From assembly GCF_036850765.1 (NCBI RefSeq), contig NC_089491.1, positions 186,785,520 through 186,849,519 on the forward strand: a DNA stretch of 64,000 nucleotides, written 5' to 3'. Both the position numbers and the translations under genes were made by a program. How positions within the stretch are numbered: the first letter of the stretch is position 1; every line of letters begins with the position of its first letter. The stretch is from Saccopteryx bilineata. Taxonomy: Eukaryota; Chordata; Mammalia; Chiroptera; Emballonuridae. The notes under the pieces are model-generated. The model had not been told where the DNA came from and did not search any database. It worked only from the letters and a program-made list of their open reading frames with translations. This document shows, in pieces, positions 1-11,500 of the stretch.

Positions 1-689
1 CTTAACATATCCAAAATTTAATCTTTCCTTTAAATTTTTTTCTTCCCAAATTAGTCCCATCTCAGGAAATGGCACAACCCATTTGGTCAGGCAGCAAACC
101 TTAGATTGATCTTGGACTTCTCTTTCTATCCTATATTCAACCCATCAACACATCCTGTTGACTCTTTGAAATGCAAATTAAACTACTTCTTCATACCTAC
201 ACAGCTATCGCCCCCTCAACTCTAAGAGGCTACAACAGACCAGCACTTCTACTCTGACCAACTGAAGTCCTTTTCCAAATTTCCGTGATACTTTTAAAAC
301 TTAGACCAGATGTTACTCCCTTGCCTGAAACCAGTGGCTTCTCATGATTCTCATGTACAGGGAAGGCTTCACTATGGTCCACAAAGCCATTCAAGATCTG
401 GCATCCACCTTCTTTAACCTCATGTTCTACCTCTCCCTTGTTCACTCTGCTCAACCACAGTAGCCTCTTCCCTGTCCTCAATCATGCTAAGTACCCTCAC
501 TTCTCAGGACTTTTGTTCTTCCCTTCATCCAGTCACAAAGTCAACTCCCTAACTTCATTGCAGTGGCTGCACGAAGTTCCCACCTCCAAGAATCCTTCCA
601 AGTCTTCTCAGTCTAAGAGTCCTCCCACTCATCCACTTTTCTTCTCCATGGTATTTAGGTCATGTGACATCCTGTAGTCAAGCCTCATT
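1..689. other. Intergenic flank, possible old L2-like remnant
   Basis: No credible exon is seen here. The pyrimidine-rich composition and phrases about 40-480 resemble degraded LINE-2 3' sequence, like the clearer L2 pieces at 36.6 kb and 56.7 kb, but the match is weak. The short open frames on both strands have no recognisable protein content. By human synteny this side leads toward ALOX5AP, but nothing of that gene is visible. Confidence 0.3.
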
Positions 690-1700
690 ATTCACAAATT
701 CTGTATTTGTGAATTTGCCTGCTTTCTAAAATGTATTTGTAACCCTAAAAATCAGTAATGAAGTTTTTATATTCATGTACAGATATGCAGAGAGCAGTGA
801 AAAACATGTCTCCACACACTTTGCTTTCTATAGTCTAGTGTCACATTTTAAAAAACCTTTTGTGCTTTTTGTTGATTTCATTTTAAAATGGCCCCTAGTG
901 CTAAATACTGTCTAGTGAAGATGGAAAAAATACAGAAAAAAACCTATTAGATCAGCTTTGTACATGCTGTAGTGCTGTTGGCTTTGTGTTCAATGAACCA
1001 ACAACGTATACACTAATCTCACCCCCCACCCCCACACCTTATCTGTGGTTTCACTTCCTGTGGTTCGTTGTTACCATGGTCAAAAAATAATTTTAAAATT
1101 CCAGAAATAAACAGTGTGTAAGTTTTAAATTGCATGCTGTTCTGAGTAGCTTGGTGAAATCTTGCGCCATTTCACTCCTTCCTGCTCAGGATGTAAATCC
1201 TCCGTTTGCCTGTCCAGCATCTCCAGGCTGTAGACGTTCCCCACCCACCACTTAGTTGCTATCTCAGTTATCAGATTGATTGTCTTGGTATTGCAGTGAC
1301 AATTCAAAGAAACTTCATTTCACTTAATAATGGCCCCAATATGTAAGAGCAATGATGCTGCAATTCAGAAATACCCCAGAGAAGCCGTAAACTTGATTAT
1401 AGGGACGCAGGTATAGGCAAGTCTGTCTATAATTTAGTCCTGTCCACAGCTTTAGGCATGCATTGGGGGTCCTAGAACATGCTCCTTGAGGATGAGGAGA
1501 ACCACTGTATTCATAAGGTGTCTTTAAACAGAAATACACAAATAACAAGGTTATTTGTTGATCAGTTAACAAAAATGTGACCAGAAGCTCACAAAAACCT
1601 AACATTATTTACCCTAGGAGCAATGGTTCATTCAGTATTTGTGAATTCAGCATTCACAGTGGCTTTAACAGAAGTACTGCAAATAACAAGAATTGACTGT
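690..1700 (+). mobile_element. Degraded Tigger-type (Tc1/mariner) DNA transposon
   Basis: The stretch carries phrases I recognise from mammalian Tigger elements: a 'cttatctgtggtttcac' segment about 1038, 'ttccagaaataaacag' about 1100, and a start-codon region about 1329 ('aataatggcccc') followed by remnants of the transposase N-terminus. No long frame survives, so it is an ancient, inactive copy. Boundaries are approximate because I could not find clean terminal inverted repeats. Confidence 0.6.
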
Positions 1701-2020
1701 GTCTCCTATCATCACCTAATATTATAAAAGTATCTCCTTGTTTAGAAGGTAAACTCCTAAAAAGCAAACATTTCTTTTCCTTTTTTTTTTAACTGCCTTA
1801 TCTCAGGTTTACAGCAGTGCACCGGCACTTAGCAGAAATCTAGAAATCCTTGAATGAAAATAACAAATAAAAGATAAATAAGCAATTCCTCAGAGAAACT
1901 CAACTAGCCAATCAAATTATGGAAAGTATCTATTCTCAAAAGCAATCACGGAAATGTAAACAAAAACAGCAAAGGGCTCCCCTGTCAATGCTACTACCCC
2001 ATAGTGATGAGGGTTCAGGA
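1701..2020. other. Unassigned AT-rich intergenic sequence
   Basis: No open frame, RNA gene or clear repeat boundary is visible here. The base composition is ordinary AT-rich intergenic DNA with a T9-10 run about 1780. Confidence 0.4.
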
Positions 2021-2138
2021 ACATTTTGTTCTTGACAAAGCCAGTGTTTAAACACTACCTAAAACATAGTAGGCTTTTCGAAGACAAAAATAAATATTAA
2101 ACTAAGAAGAGTCAACAAGCATTCAACAACTAAAGCAG
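2021..2138 (-). repeat. Downstream copy of the USPL1 stop-codon/3' UTR segment
   Basis: About 118 bp here closely matches 3,620-3,743, which contains the last codons, stop and first about 105 bp of 3' UTR of USPL1. Shared blocks include 'acattttgttcttgacaa', 'ataaatattaaacta' and 'attcaacaact'. The complement of the stop-codon block is kept in both copies. Both lie in the same orientation about 1.6 kb apart, so this looks like a local duplication, now diverged by substitutions and small indels. Confidence 0.65.
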
Positions 2139-2214
2139 AACCAGAGGTAAAAACCTTCATTACCTTAAGTTTTTAAAAAAAGTTTCACATGAAGTCAATC
2201 ATGCAATTAAGACT

Positions 2215-2520
2215 TTTAAAAGTGCATATCCTTTGATCTAGCAATTCCACTCCCAGGAAATAAGACCTGGATCTGTGCCAAAATTTATCAAGAAGGATAA
2301 TCCCTGTACACAACTGACAATAAATAACAAGACATTACAAATCACTTCAACATATTGATTGGTGAGACAATGGTAATCTACACAATATATAAATAATACA
2401 TGGCTATCCAAAAGTTGTCAGAAACTGTAAGATGGAAAAAAGGCTCACTAAACATTAAGTAAAAACAAAGATCATACAAATAGGTACAATAGAATCCTTT
2501 TACTTTTTACAGTCCCACAT
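2215..2520 (+). mobile_element. Old L1 (ORF2 3'-part) fragment
   Basis: The phrase 'gatctagcaattccactcc' about 2237 and following text match the 3' part of L1 ORF2, read on the plus strand. It is heavily mutated with no long frame. The ends are not defined by a target-site duplication. Confidence 0.55.
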
Positions 2521-3619
2521 GCATAAAAATATGAAAATGTTTGTAGTAGCTATTACCATTCTGTGAAGATGATGATCCAAAATCTCCTTGGTTTTTCTCT
2601 GTAGCTCCCCACTTTCCCCTTTCAATAAATGTATTACTTTTGTAATCACAAGAAGAGGAGGGGGAGGTTTGGGAGTAAATTTGACAAGTCAATTATAAAG
2701 TACTGAGTCCCTGGCAAAGTATTCTACCCTTAAATTTTAGTAACTGCTACTACTATCAAATCACTACAGCAGGGGTACTCCTGGGCAGCCAAACTTTAAA
2801 TGAAGCTTGAGAAGGGGAACCTATCTTGGCAAGTTCAGCACTTTCAACTGGCATAGTAACCATACTCTCCAATCCCTGTTCTACAACTCTCTATGCTATT
2901 TCCTTATGTGTTAAATGTAATAAAAAGTATCTTGCTCACAGAAACATAATTGTTTTATAAATAACAAGATCTGACACACAGCAAGATCTGTAAGCACTGG
3001 TTATTTTTTCCCCAAAACAGAACTGCTGGATGGTGCCCCACTTTGGCTACAGAAATAAACGTCTTGGGGAGAAAGATATTTATAATAATGTAAACTCTTT
3101 GCCCAACAATGCAAAAACAGATTACTTTTTCCTGTTATAAGTCATTTATTGATCACTACCATTACTTACATTCTAGTACCATTACTTAAATTTCTAGTAA
3201 CAAGGTTTCCTGCCACTCTCTGTAAGGAAAGAAGACCAGGTGTATGGGTAAGCTGACATTCCACTCTACCTGTTAGAAAGAGGCTCAGGCTCTTACATAA
3301 GACCACACAACCATCAGCAAAACAAAACAGTCATGCAGTCATACATCATATACAGCAAGTTAAGTTTAGATAAATTGGTGTTTTTCCTGAACCAATGTAA
3401 CCAAAAATTAAAAGGTATAATGTTTCCAAACTGTACAAATTGCCAGAAACTACATACTGTTTTTTGTTTTTGTTTTTCATTTTTAACATTTTGAAATCCT
3501 CATCATCCTATAAATACAAAATGAAGCTGACAAGTGAACAGATTCTTGGTCATTTTAATTTATAAAATAAATTACATGCATATGGACAGAACCAAATGTA
3601 AAACCTTCAGCAGCTTATT
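2521..3619 (-). other. Likely distal USPL1 3' UTR and downstream flank
   Basis: This AT-rich stretch follows the USPL1 stop codon on the minus strand and has no recognisable repeat for most of its length. The 3' UTR probably extends into it, with candidate poly(A) hexamers at 3,145-3,150 (AATAAA) and about 3,554-3,559 (ATTAAA). The real cleavage site cannot be fixed without transcript reads. Confidence 0.35.
3145..3150 (-). terminator. Candidate USPL1 polyadenylation signal
   Basis: Plus-strand TTTATT reads as AATAAA on the minus strand, about 580 bp past the USPL1 stop codon. It is a canonical hexamer in a plausible place. An ATTAAA variant at 3,554-3,559 is an alternative proximal site. 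Confidence 0.3.
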
Positions 3620-3743
3620 ACATTTTGTTCTTGACAAGGCCAGTGTATAAACATTACCTAAAAAACACAGTAAGTTTGGCCCAGACAATAAATATTAAAC
3701 TAAAAAAAAAAAAGTTAATACACATTCAACAACTCTCAAACAG
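3620..3743 (-). repeat. Upstream copy of the duplicated USPL1 stop-codon segment
   Basis: This is the partner of 2,021-2,138. It overlaps the last 18 nt of USPL1 coding sequence including the stop (3,726-3,728) and the start of the 3' UTR. It has gained an A12 run about 3,702-3,713 compared with the other copy. Confidence 0.65.
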
Positions 3744-5596
3744 ATATTCATCAAAATAAGGTAAATCTAACATGTCATTTGCTAAAGAATTTAATGCTGA
3801 AGTGGAAAAAAACTCATCAAAAATATCAGTCTTCAAGGAATTTTCCAAGTTCAATGTTCTGACGCAGGCATTATTTGCTGGGTCTGGCTGAACCTGGCAC
3901 TGATTTTTCTTGGTAGGGCTGCAATAATTATGGTCCTGATTCAGATGTGGGTTTTGGGGAATACCATTTAATTCACTAGGTACTGGTGCTGAAGTATGGC
4001 TATCCCCCATTTCTAAATACCTGACGTCAGCCTCCCCATTTTCTGAAAGCTCTGTTGAAACAGTTGCAGGAGACAATAATTCTGCCAAAATTTCTTCATG
4101 AGTTTGACCACTATATGGAGTAACACTAGGAATGGTGGTTCCTCTAGATTTATTATCAGCAATATCAATTTGATATTGTAGTTCTTTTAACAAGTCTTCT
4201 AATGACTGACTGTCACTTGGAGACCCACAATCGGATACATGTTCTAAATTTTCACTTGAAAGTTTTCCATTTTGAGGGGAAGACATAAGAACAGCTAATT
4301 TCTTCTTTTTCGCCTTAAGTTTTTTACGAAGTTTTAGACGAAGTTTATGAATCTGACTCTCATTGGAGTCTTCATGGTTTTTTGAAGAAACACCATTTTC
4401 ATTTCCACAAGATCTGTGGTTGAGGTGAGCTCCATATGAGGCGTTTTCATGTTTCTTCAACATTTCCAGTTCTGTTTTAACATTAGTGTGTGGAGAGGCT
4501 GTGTGACCTGCTGATGGAAGACTTGGTGGAGGGTTACTTGCTGGAAGAGGCTTACTGGCTGGAGGAGGCTTACTCGCACACTTACGAGCCTTCTTGGATG
4601 CCTGGTGAGTCTTCTGGTTCATACCTTTGGTTTTAAAGCCACCAAAATTACTTGCCCCCTTAACTGAAGGCTGCAAAACAGTAACAGTATTTCTATTATG
4701 AGCTGAAACACAAGGCGGCATAAAAGAAGCACCCTTGCTTAGTAAGCCTTTAACCCAACTGCCCACAAATGGTTTCTTCAGATTTTCTCTAAGAGATGGA
4801 TTCTGGGATGACTCGGCTTCTATGGTTTGAGAAAATGTTCTCTTCAAATTAGATACCCGAGGTGTAATGATCTCTTCTGGTTTTAATTCCTTAGTTTTCG
4901 GTGAAAGAAACTGTTTCAACAGAACATCCTTCTCTAAGGCAACTGTATCCTCAGTTTCTACCGACTTGACTCCCTGTATAGGACCAGTAGCATGAATATG
5001 AACCACAGGTTTAATTACAGTACTTCCTGAAATCGGCTGTACTGATTGCATCTTTGCACTTACAACCTGAGGTGGAAAGCTGAAGCTCACAAAATGGCCT
5101 TGGGTAAGCTTTTCCTTACATGGAGCTGATACTAAAGAAGCCATCAGCAACTCCTGTGACTGCAAAGTATTTGTTTTGATAGCCACTCCATTTTCAGCCA
5201 CAGGTATATTTTCTAGTAGGAAACCTCCAGAGTTAACCTGTATTTTCTCAAGCATCAAAGGTAAAACATCATTGTCAACCACACCTTTTGGACCCGAAAG
5301 TAAATGAGGTCCAGGAGCTACAGCTTCACCCTGGGGAAGAGGGTTAGGAACAACGGACATATCTGGGGGGAGTGTTCCCGAGGGTGCCAAAGCCGAGGCT
5401 GGCAGTGCCCGTTTCTCTTCCCCGAAAGCATGGTGATCATTAGTCTTCTGAAGTGGAATACAGGTAGATGCTTTATCTGTCATTTGGGCTGTTTTTCTCT
5501 CCCAAATAACAATATGTATCTCTGAAGCAGGAACTTCAAATTTCTCATGCCTTTCAGAACACGGGCCTTTTAGGTCATCACATTCCAGCCAACTTC
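3726..5596 (-). CDS. USPL1: USPL1 exon 9 (terminal coding exon)
   Basis: This is the large last exon. The acceptor reads ...TTCCCCAG on the minus strand just before 5,596. The junction codon is G|GA, giving ...DADG then [10 protein letters not shown]. It encodes the catalytic Asp (ECDD) and the long C-terminal tail ending DEYLFESC. A proline-rich imperfect repeat (SKPxPAS units) lies about 4,520-4,570. The frame continues upstream of 5,596 for a few codons into intron 8, but those codons are not exonic. Confidence 0.95.
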
Positions 5597-8500
5597 CTGG
5601 GGAATTAGGAAGGAAGTAAAAGAGGTCAGACACTCAACACCACCATCCCAGGTTAACTTTCTCTGGCCACTTTAACTTCTGTACCACTGTACACCCACTG
5701 AGGAGAGTACTCCAAAGCATGACCATATTCTCATGTCACTATTTTTCTCTACCAATTCTTACAGTCCTTATTTGGATAACAAAAATTACAACATCCAGAA
5801 TTTTGAAAACAAGTTTTTACTCTTTCTTAAAATATAAAAAATTAAGTATATTTAACTTTTGGGACTTAGAATACAGTACTGCGTAATTTATCCAACAACA
5901 TCAGAAAATGAGTTTTTCTGATATTTATATGAATTCTCAAAATAAATGAAGCTGTTACTTCAAGTACCAATTTTTGTTTCAATTCTTATTTTTTTGGTTA
6001 AAAAAAAGCTTAGATCTTTAGGTGTCTACTTTGCATTTCTGAGCCTCGGTTTTCTCATTTGTCAAGTGGGAATGAGATGACAGATGATAAGGGAAGAGGT
6101 TAACTCCCTCTATACATACAAACACCCCCCAAAACCATAAAATTACGTGGACACACCCTTTTAAACCACATGAGCCCACTACTTCTTACTCTATACTCAT
6201 TACAACTTGAGGACCTTTAGTTTGCCTCTGTTCCACACCACACAAGCACATCAGAATCACCTGGTTAATATCTGGGCCCAATCCCCAGAGACAGACCACT
6301 GGTCTGGTGGAGAAACAAGACATTTTTAATAAGCTGATCATGTTTTTTATATGCTGTCAGGTTTGGAAAACATCTAACCTCAGCTACCTAAAGAGGGTTT
6401 TTCATTCAGGGATGCAGTAAAAAACTGAAATAAGTTGGTTTTTTAGTTTTTGCTTCTTACTGAGAACCACTTTCTCCCACATTCTGAAGTAGGGTAAAAC
6501 CTTAAGATAATAAATAAATTGATAATGCAAGTTTCAGTTTGCAAAGTACTTTTATAACACATTATAGTGTCTGGCATACACCCTAACCATCGCCAGGAGG
6601 AAAATATCACTATAAACAGTATCCCAACAATAAATAGAAAAACAAAAAATATCAACAGCCTCATAAAGCACTTTTAGAGGACTGAGTTGTTTTTGTCTGA
6701 GACAAAGTGAACATTAAAAGGAAAACTCATTCAAGAGTAAATTACATTAGATAAATGGAAAGGAAAAATTAGCAAAATCTATGAGCTGTGCTATTTATCT
6801 TTCTACTGAAAAGCTTAATTATTTAGATATAGGCTTTACCTTGACTGTAGCTGTTAAGCAAATTGTATCACAGTGAAAGTTGCACAGTCTGTAATGTCTA
6901 ATAGTTTCAGAAATAGATGTTCACCTTTATTTATACTACTAGCAACTGCAAAGTAAGTAAAACTTGTTATTTTTGTTCTCAATTAAAAACCTTCAGCACT
7001 TTCTTTACAAGTACAAGGTTATGTACCTAAAAAGTCAAAATTACCACCATTCATTTGTCTATACTGAATATATATAACTCATGTAATAAAGAAAATAAAA
7101 TCAAAGATATTAAGTAGAAAATAGCCAACTATAAACTACTAGTAGTATATGATCTGTCTAAAAAAGAAACATAGTGACATAAGCATAGGAAAAAGTTAGG
7201 AGTTGTTTTACACCATGTGACAGGGTAGAGAAAAGGGCAGAAAAATTAATGGCAAAGGCAAGAAGAAAGAGAAAAAAAGAGTCAAGGCAGTCTGTCTTTT
7301 TAAGAAACAGAGTTGCCCTGGCCGGTTGGCTCAGTGGTAGAGCGTTGGCCTGGTGTGCAGGAGTCCCGGGTTCGATTCCCGGCCAGGGCACACAAGAGAA
7401 GCACCCATCTGCTTCTCCACCCTTCTCCCTCTCCTTTCTTTCTGTCTCTAATCCCCTCCTGCAGCCAAAGCTCCATTGGAGCAAACTTGGCCCGGGTGCT
7501 AAGGATGGCTCCATGGCCTCTGCCTCAGACACTAAAATGGCTCCTGTTGCAACGAAGTAATGGCCCAGATGGGCAGAGCATCGCCCCCTGGTGGGCGTGC
7601 CGGGTGGATCCCGGTCGGGTGCATGCGGGAGTCTGTCTGACTGCCTCCCGTTTCCAACTTCAGAAAAATACAAACAAAAACAAAAAAAAAACACCAGAGT
7701 TTATTCTCTATGTCTATTACTATAAAAGAAAAATGGTTTAACACTTACCATCAGCATCTAAAATCCATGTTATAAAATGATTATTTGCGTGGTACTGAAT
7801 TACAGAAGTGATTTGGTAAAGACAGCTTTCAAAATGAAATGAGTAGCATTGCAAGTCATTATGTGGTAAGCCCTCCACAAAGTGCAACATGAATATGGAA
7901 GATACTCTGTGGGAGAGAAAGGCAAGAGAGGTCAAATGAATATCATGCATCTGGTTATACAAAAGATGGTCTGGAAAGGGTAAGTCACACAGTACTTCCA
8001 AGGCTGCACTAATTCTCCTTGAGCACCTCCAGATGTATGCCTTAATTAGAAATGGAGAACTCGCCCACAACATGGGCAACGTTGAAAACCATCTCAGAAT
8101 GGAATCACTAACAACTGGAAGCCATCGTACAATAAGGCTCTAACACAGACCATTAAACAAAATTTGCTGCTTTGGCTCAGTTGCTCTCTTGGCAACTACT
8201 CTGTAGAAATAAGGGGAAAATCCAGACCTGTTAGAGTGGTCATTGGCGTCAAGTCTTCAAATGAACTGCTTTTGTTGGGGGGAGGGAAGATAGGTAATAC
8301 GTGAAACAAAGTAACAAACCTATGATGTTCAAATACACATCGAAAAACCCCCAATATGCTAACAAGTTGGCCTTTTCCTCTCGATATCTTAGGAAGTAGA
8401 GAGATTCAGCAAATTAAAATTTTCATTTAGAAAAAGTTTAATTTGTAACTAAAAGAAGAAAATACAGCATACTTGGTTAATTTACTATAAACTTCAAGAT

Positions 8501-11500
8501 ATGCATAATTTTAAAAAATGATTACAGGAATGTGGCAAACCAAAAAGCAGAACCCAAAGATGAGTCTCAAATAACTAAATTCAACAAAGCTCTTAGAAAT
8601 TAAGAAAAATGTTGAATCTCTTTCCCCAATATTTAAACAGCTGTCAAAGCTAAGGTCAGTTGAAAATAAACTTGAATCAATGCCAAAAATGCAGGTTATT
8701 CAGACCAACAAGGACAATTCGTAAATTATCTGTTGTCAATCATTCTATTAGAAAATAATTAAGTCTCCAAGATTTAAGTGCCTACATATAAAAAGTCCTG
8801 CAAACTATTCAAACACTCAACTCTCATTGGTTTTTATCATACCTATTTCATTGATCTAAGATGTTGGTTGTAAAATGTACCACTATGATGTTAACAATGC
8901 CAATTAAACTATACCATACCAATAATTTTTAGAGGTATTCACATTACAAATTGTTAAAAGAATGTACTTTGGAACCAACCACCCACAGTAAAACTAGCGA
9001 TACATGCTCCCAGCTAGAAAGGCAGGCTATCGGACTTGCCTGACTCTTGAGGTACTAATATTTAGTTTTCTCTTAGTTTCAAGATACCATTCCAATATAT
9101 CTTTTGAGGTTACTTACTATAACATTCTCCTGATGATCCCTAGACTTCCCAATCTCAGTAATTTGAGTATAAAACATAGAAAATGTTAAATAGGCAGCAG
9201 CATTTCTTTCTTAATAGCCCATTTAAAAAACAGTACAACTGATAAATGATGGCATACTGGAGTCAATATAATAAAACATGCCTCTTCTTCCTTTTCTAGT
9301 TTATTTTCCTGTGGGTCCACAAGATTTTAGTGCAGGAATCGGGAACCTTTTTGGCTGAGAGAGCCATGAACGCCACATATTTTAAAATGTAATTTCATGA
9401 GAGCCATACAATGACCCATGTACGTTAGGCATTATCCAATAAAAATTCGGTGTTGTCCCGGAGGACAGCTGTAATTGGCTCCAGTCACCCACAATCATGG
9501 ACATGAGCAGTAAGAAATGAATGGATTGTAATACATGAGAATGTTTTATAATTTTGACATTATTTTAATTAAAGATTTGTCTGAGAGCCAGATGCAGCCA
9601 TCAAAAGAGCCACATCTGGGTTACGAGCCATAGGCTCCCGACCCCTGCTCTAGTGTCTCCTAAAAGTCCCAGTATTCTCCTACTTGTAAGTTCAGCTTGT
9701 CTCATTTCTAGCTTCTCAGGTGAAGGTAGGAGTTTACCCTTAGCCAGCAACAAACTTTGTTCTCAGCCCCCTTCCTATCCACAAAGCTCGGGGTTTCAGA
9801 GACAATACTCGGAGCTGAGGAGACCAAGTAAGGTTTTAAGTCAAACCTAAGAAAACTGGATGGGGAGGGTTAATGGAACTAGAACCAGGAGATTTCAAGA
9901 TAGGATTCATGTTCCTCCACCTCCCTAATATGAAGTTTGACTCTACCCCCAGGAAGAGGAGAGAAAGGAAGCACAAGTGACCGGGCCACCTGCTCTGCCA
10001 TAAGAGACAGTAGGACACAGAGTCTCTGACCTCAGCAAGTGGCCTCAGTCTTTTGCTAATGGCCTGGAGTACAAGTTTTTAACTTTCATCCCAACTAACA
10101 TAATAAAATAATTCATATTTTAGAAAATGCAAAGCTTAACTATGCATACTTCTGAACTGTAATAATGTAGGCTTTAGGCAGAAAAAAGTCTGCAAATGTA
10201 ATATTTAAACTTCATTACATTTTAGATCTATTACATCACTGAATTATTTCGGACTATCAAAATTTTTAAAATGAGTAAAATCAGGTGTGATTCAAATAAT
10301 TAGAATTTGTTCACATAATTAAAGACAAGAAAATGCATCTTTAGAAAAATTCAACTGTTCAACAAACATCTTCAGACAGATAAGTTCTATGGAGATAGTA
10401 CAGAACCTTACAAAAATAATAAAGTGTTGTTTATCTGCTTTAAAAAGTCTCAAAAATCATTATATTAGACATTTTAATAAGCTCTACAAAAGCGGTTCTA
10501 ATGGAAACATTTTAGACATGTATTACCTGAGATGAGGTGCTCAGAATTAGTTCTAAAAACTAATATAACACTATTAACTTTTAGAATGCTATAAGACTGA
10601 ATTATGTATATCATAATAGCCCTAATTACTTTTAAGTTATCCATAAAACCTATGTTAAATTTATTTATAAATTCCATTAAATGCCACAAATGAACTTAGA
10701 CAAATTTCAAAGAAACTACAAAGACCTTTATAAAGACCTCCTCATGAAATTTTACTCACTAGTATAATTTATTTTTGAATACAGTAAATGACCAAATTAT
10801 AAATTCTGCTTATAAAATGACCCATTAGAACACTAAACACACTTCCAGCTAAAATCCTGTTACACCCAACAGATACATTTCCAGATCAGAGCAGGAATCT
10901 TTAAAGTAAAGAGACATATTGGTAATCAAAAATTATATGTTGCGCTTAGTGGTAGAGCGTCGGCGGGGTGTGCGGAAGTCCTGGGTTCGATTCCCGGCCA
11001 GGACACACAGGAGAGGCACCCATCTACTTCTCCACCCCTCTCCTTCCTCTCTGTCTCTCTCTTCCCCTCCCTCAGCCGAGGCTCCATTGGAGCAAAAGAT
11101 GGCCCGGGCACTGGGGATGGCTCTGTGGCCTCTGCCCCAGGCGCTAGAGTGGCTCTGGTTGCAACAGAGCGACGCCCCGGATGGGCAGAGCATCGCCCCC
11201 TGGTGGGCGTGCCGGGTGGATCCTGGTCGGGCGCATGCAGGAGTCTGTCTCACTGCCTCCCGGTTTCCAGCTTCAGAAAAATGAGAAAAAAAAATTATAT
11301 GTTGCAATGTGACCAATTCATAGATCAAACAAAACAGTAGTATGAGTTTATCTTCAATCTGGGGCTTGAGGAAAAGTAGGTATAAACTCTTGGATATATA
11401 CCCTAGAAGCCTTGAGCAATTCAATGGTCCAGTGCAGGATGGCACATAGCCACACCTGCTGCCTCTCTATCTCCTCATCAAAAAAGAGCTTAAAAAAAAA

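Noticed and set aside
7330..7390. tRNA-like sequences with A and B boxes at many sites
   Set aside because: They are SINE heads, each followed by a SINE body and tail, not tRNA genes.
7313..7741. 142- and 178-codon frames at 7.2-7.7 kb
   Set aside because: They translate a SINE and its flanks; similar frames recur at other SINE copies (10.9, 12.6 and 48.7 kb).
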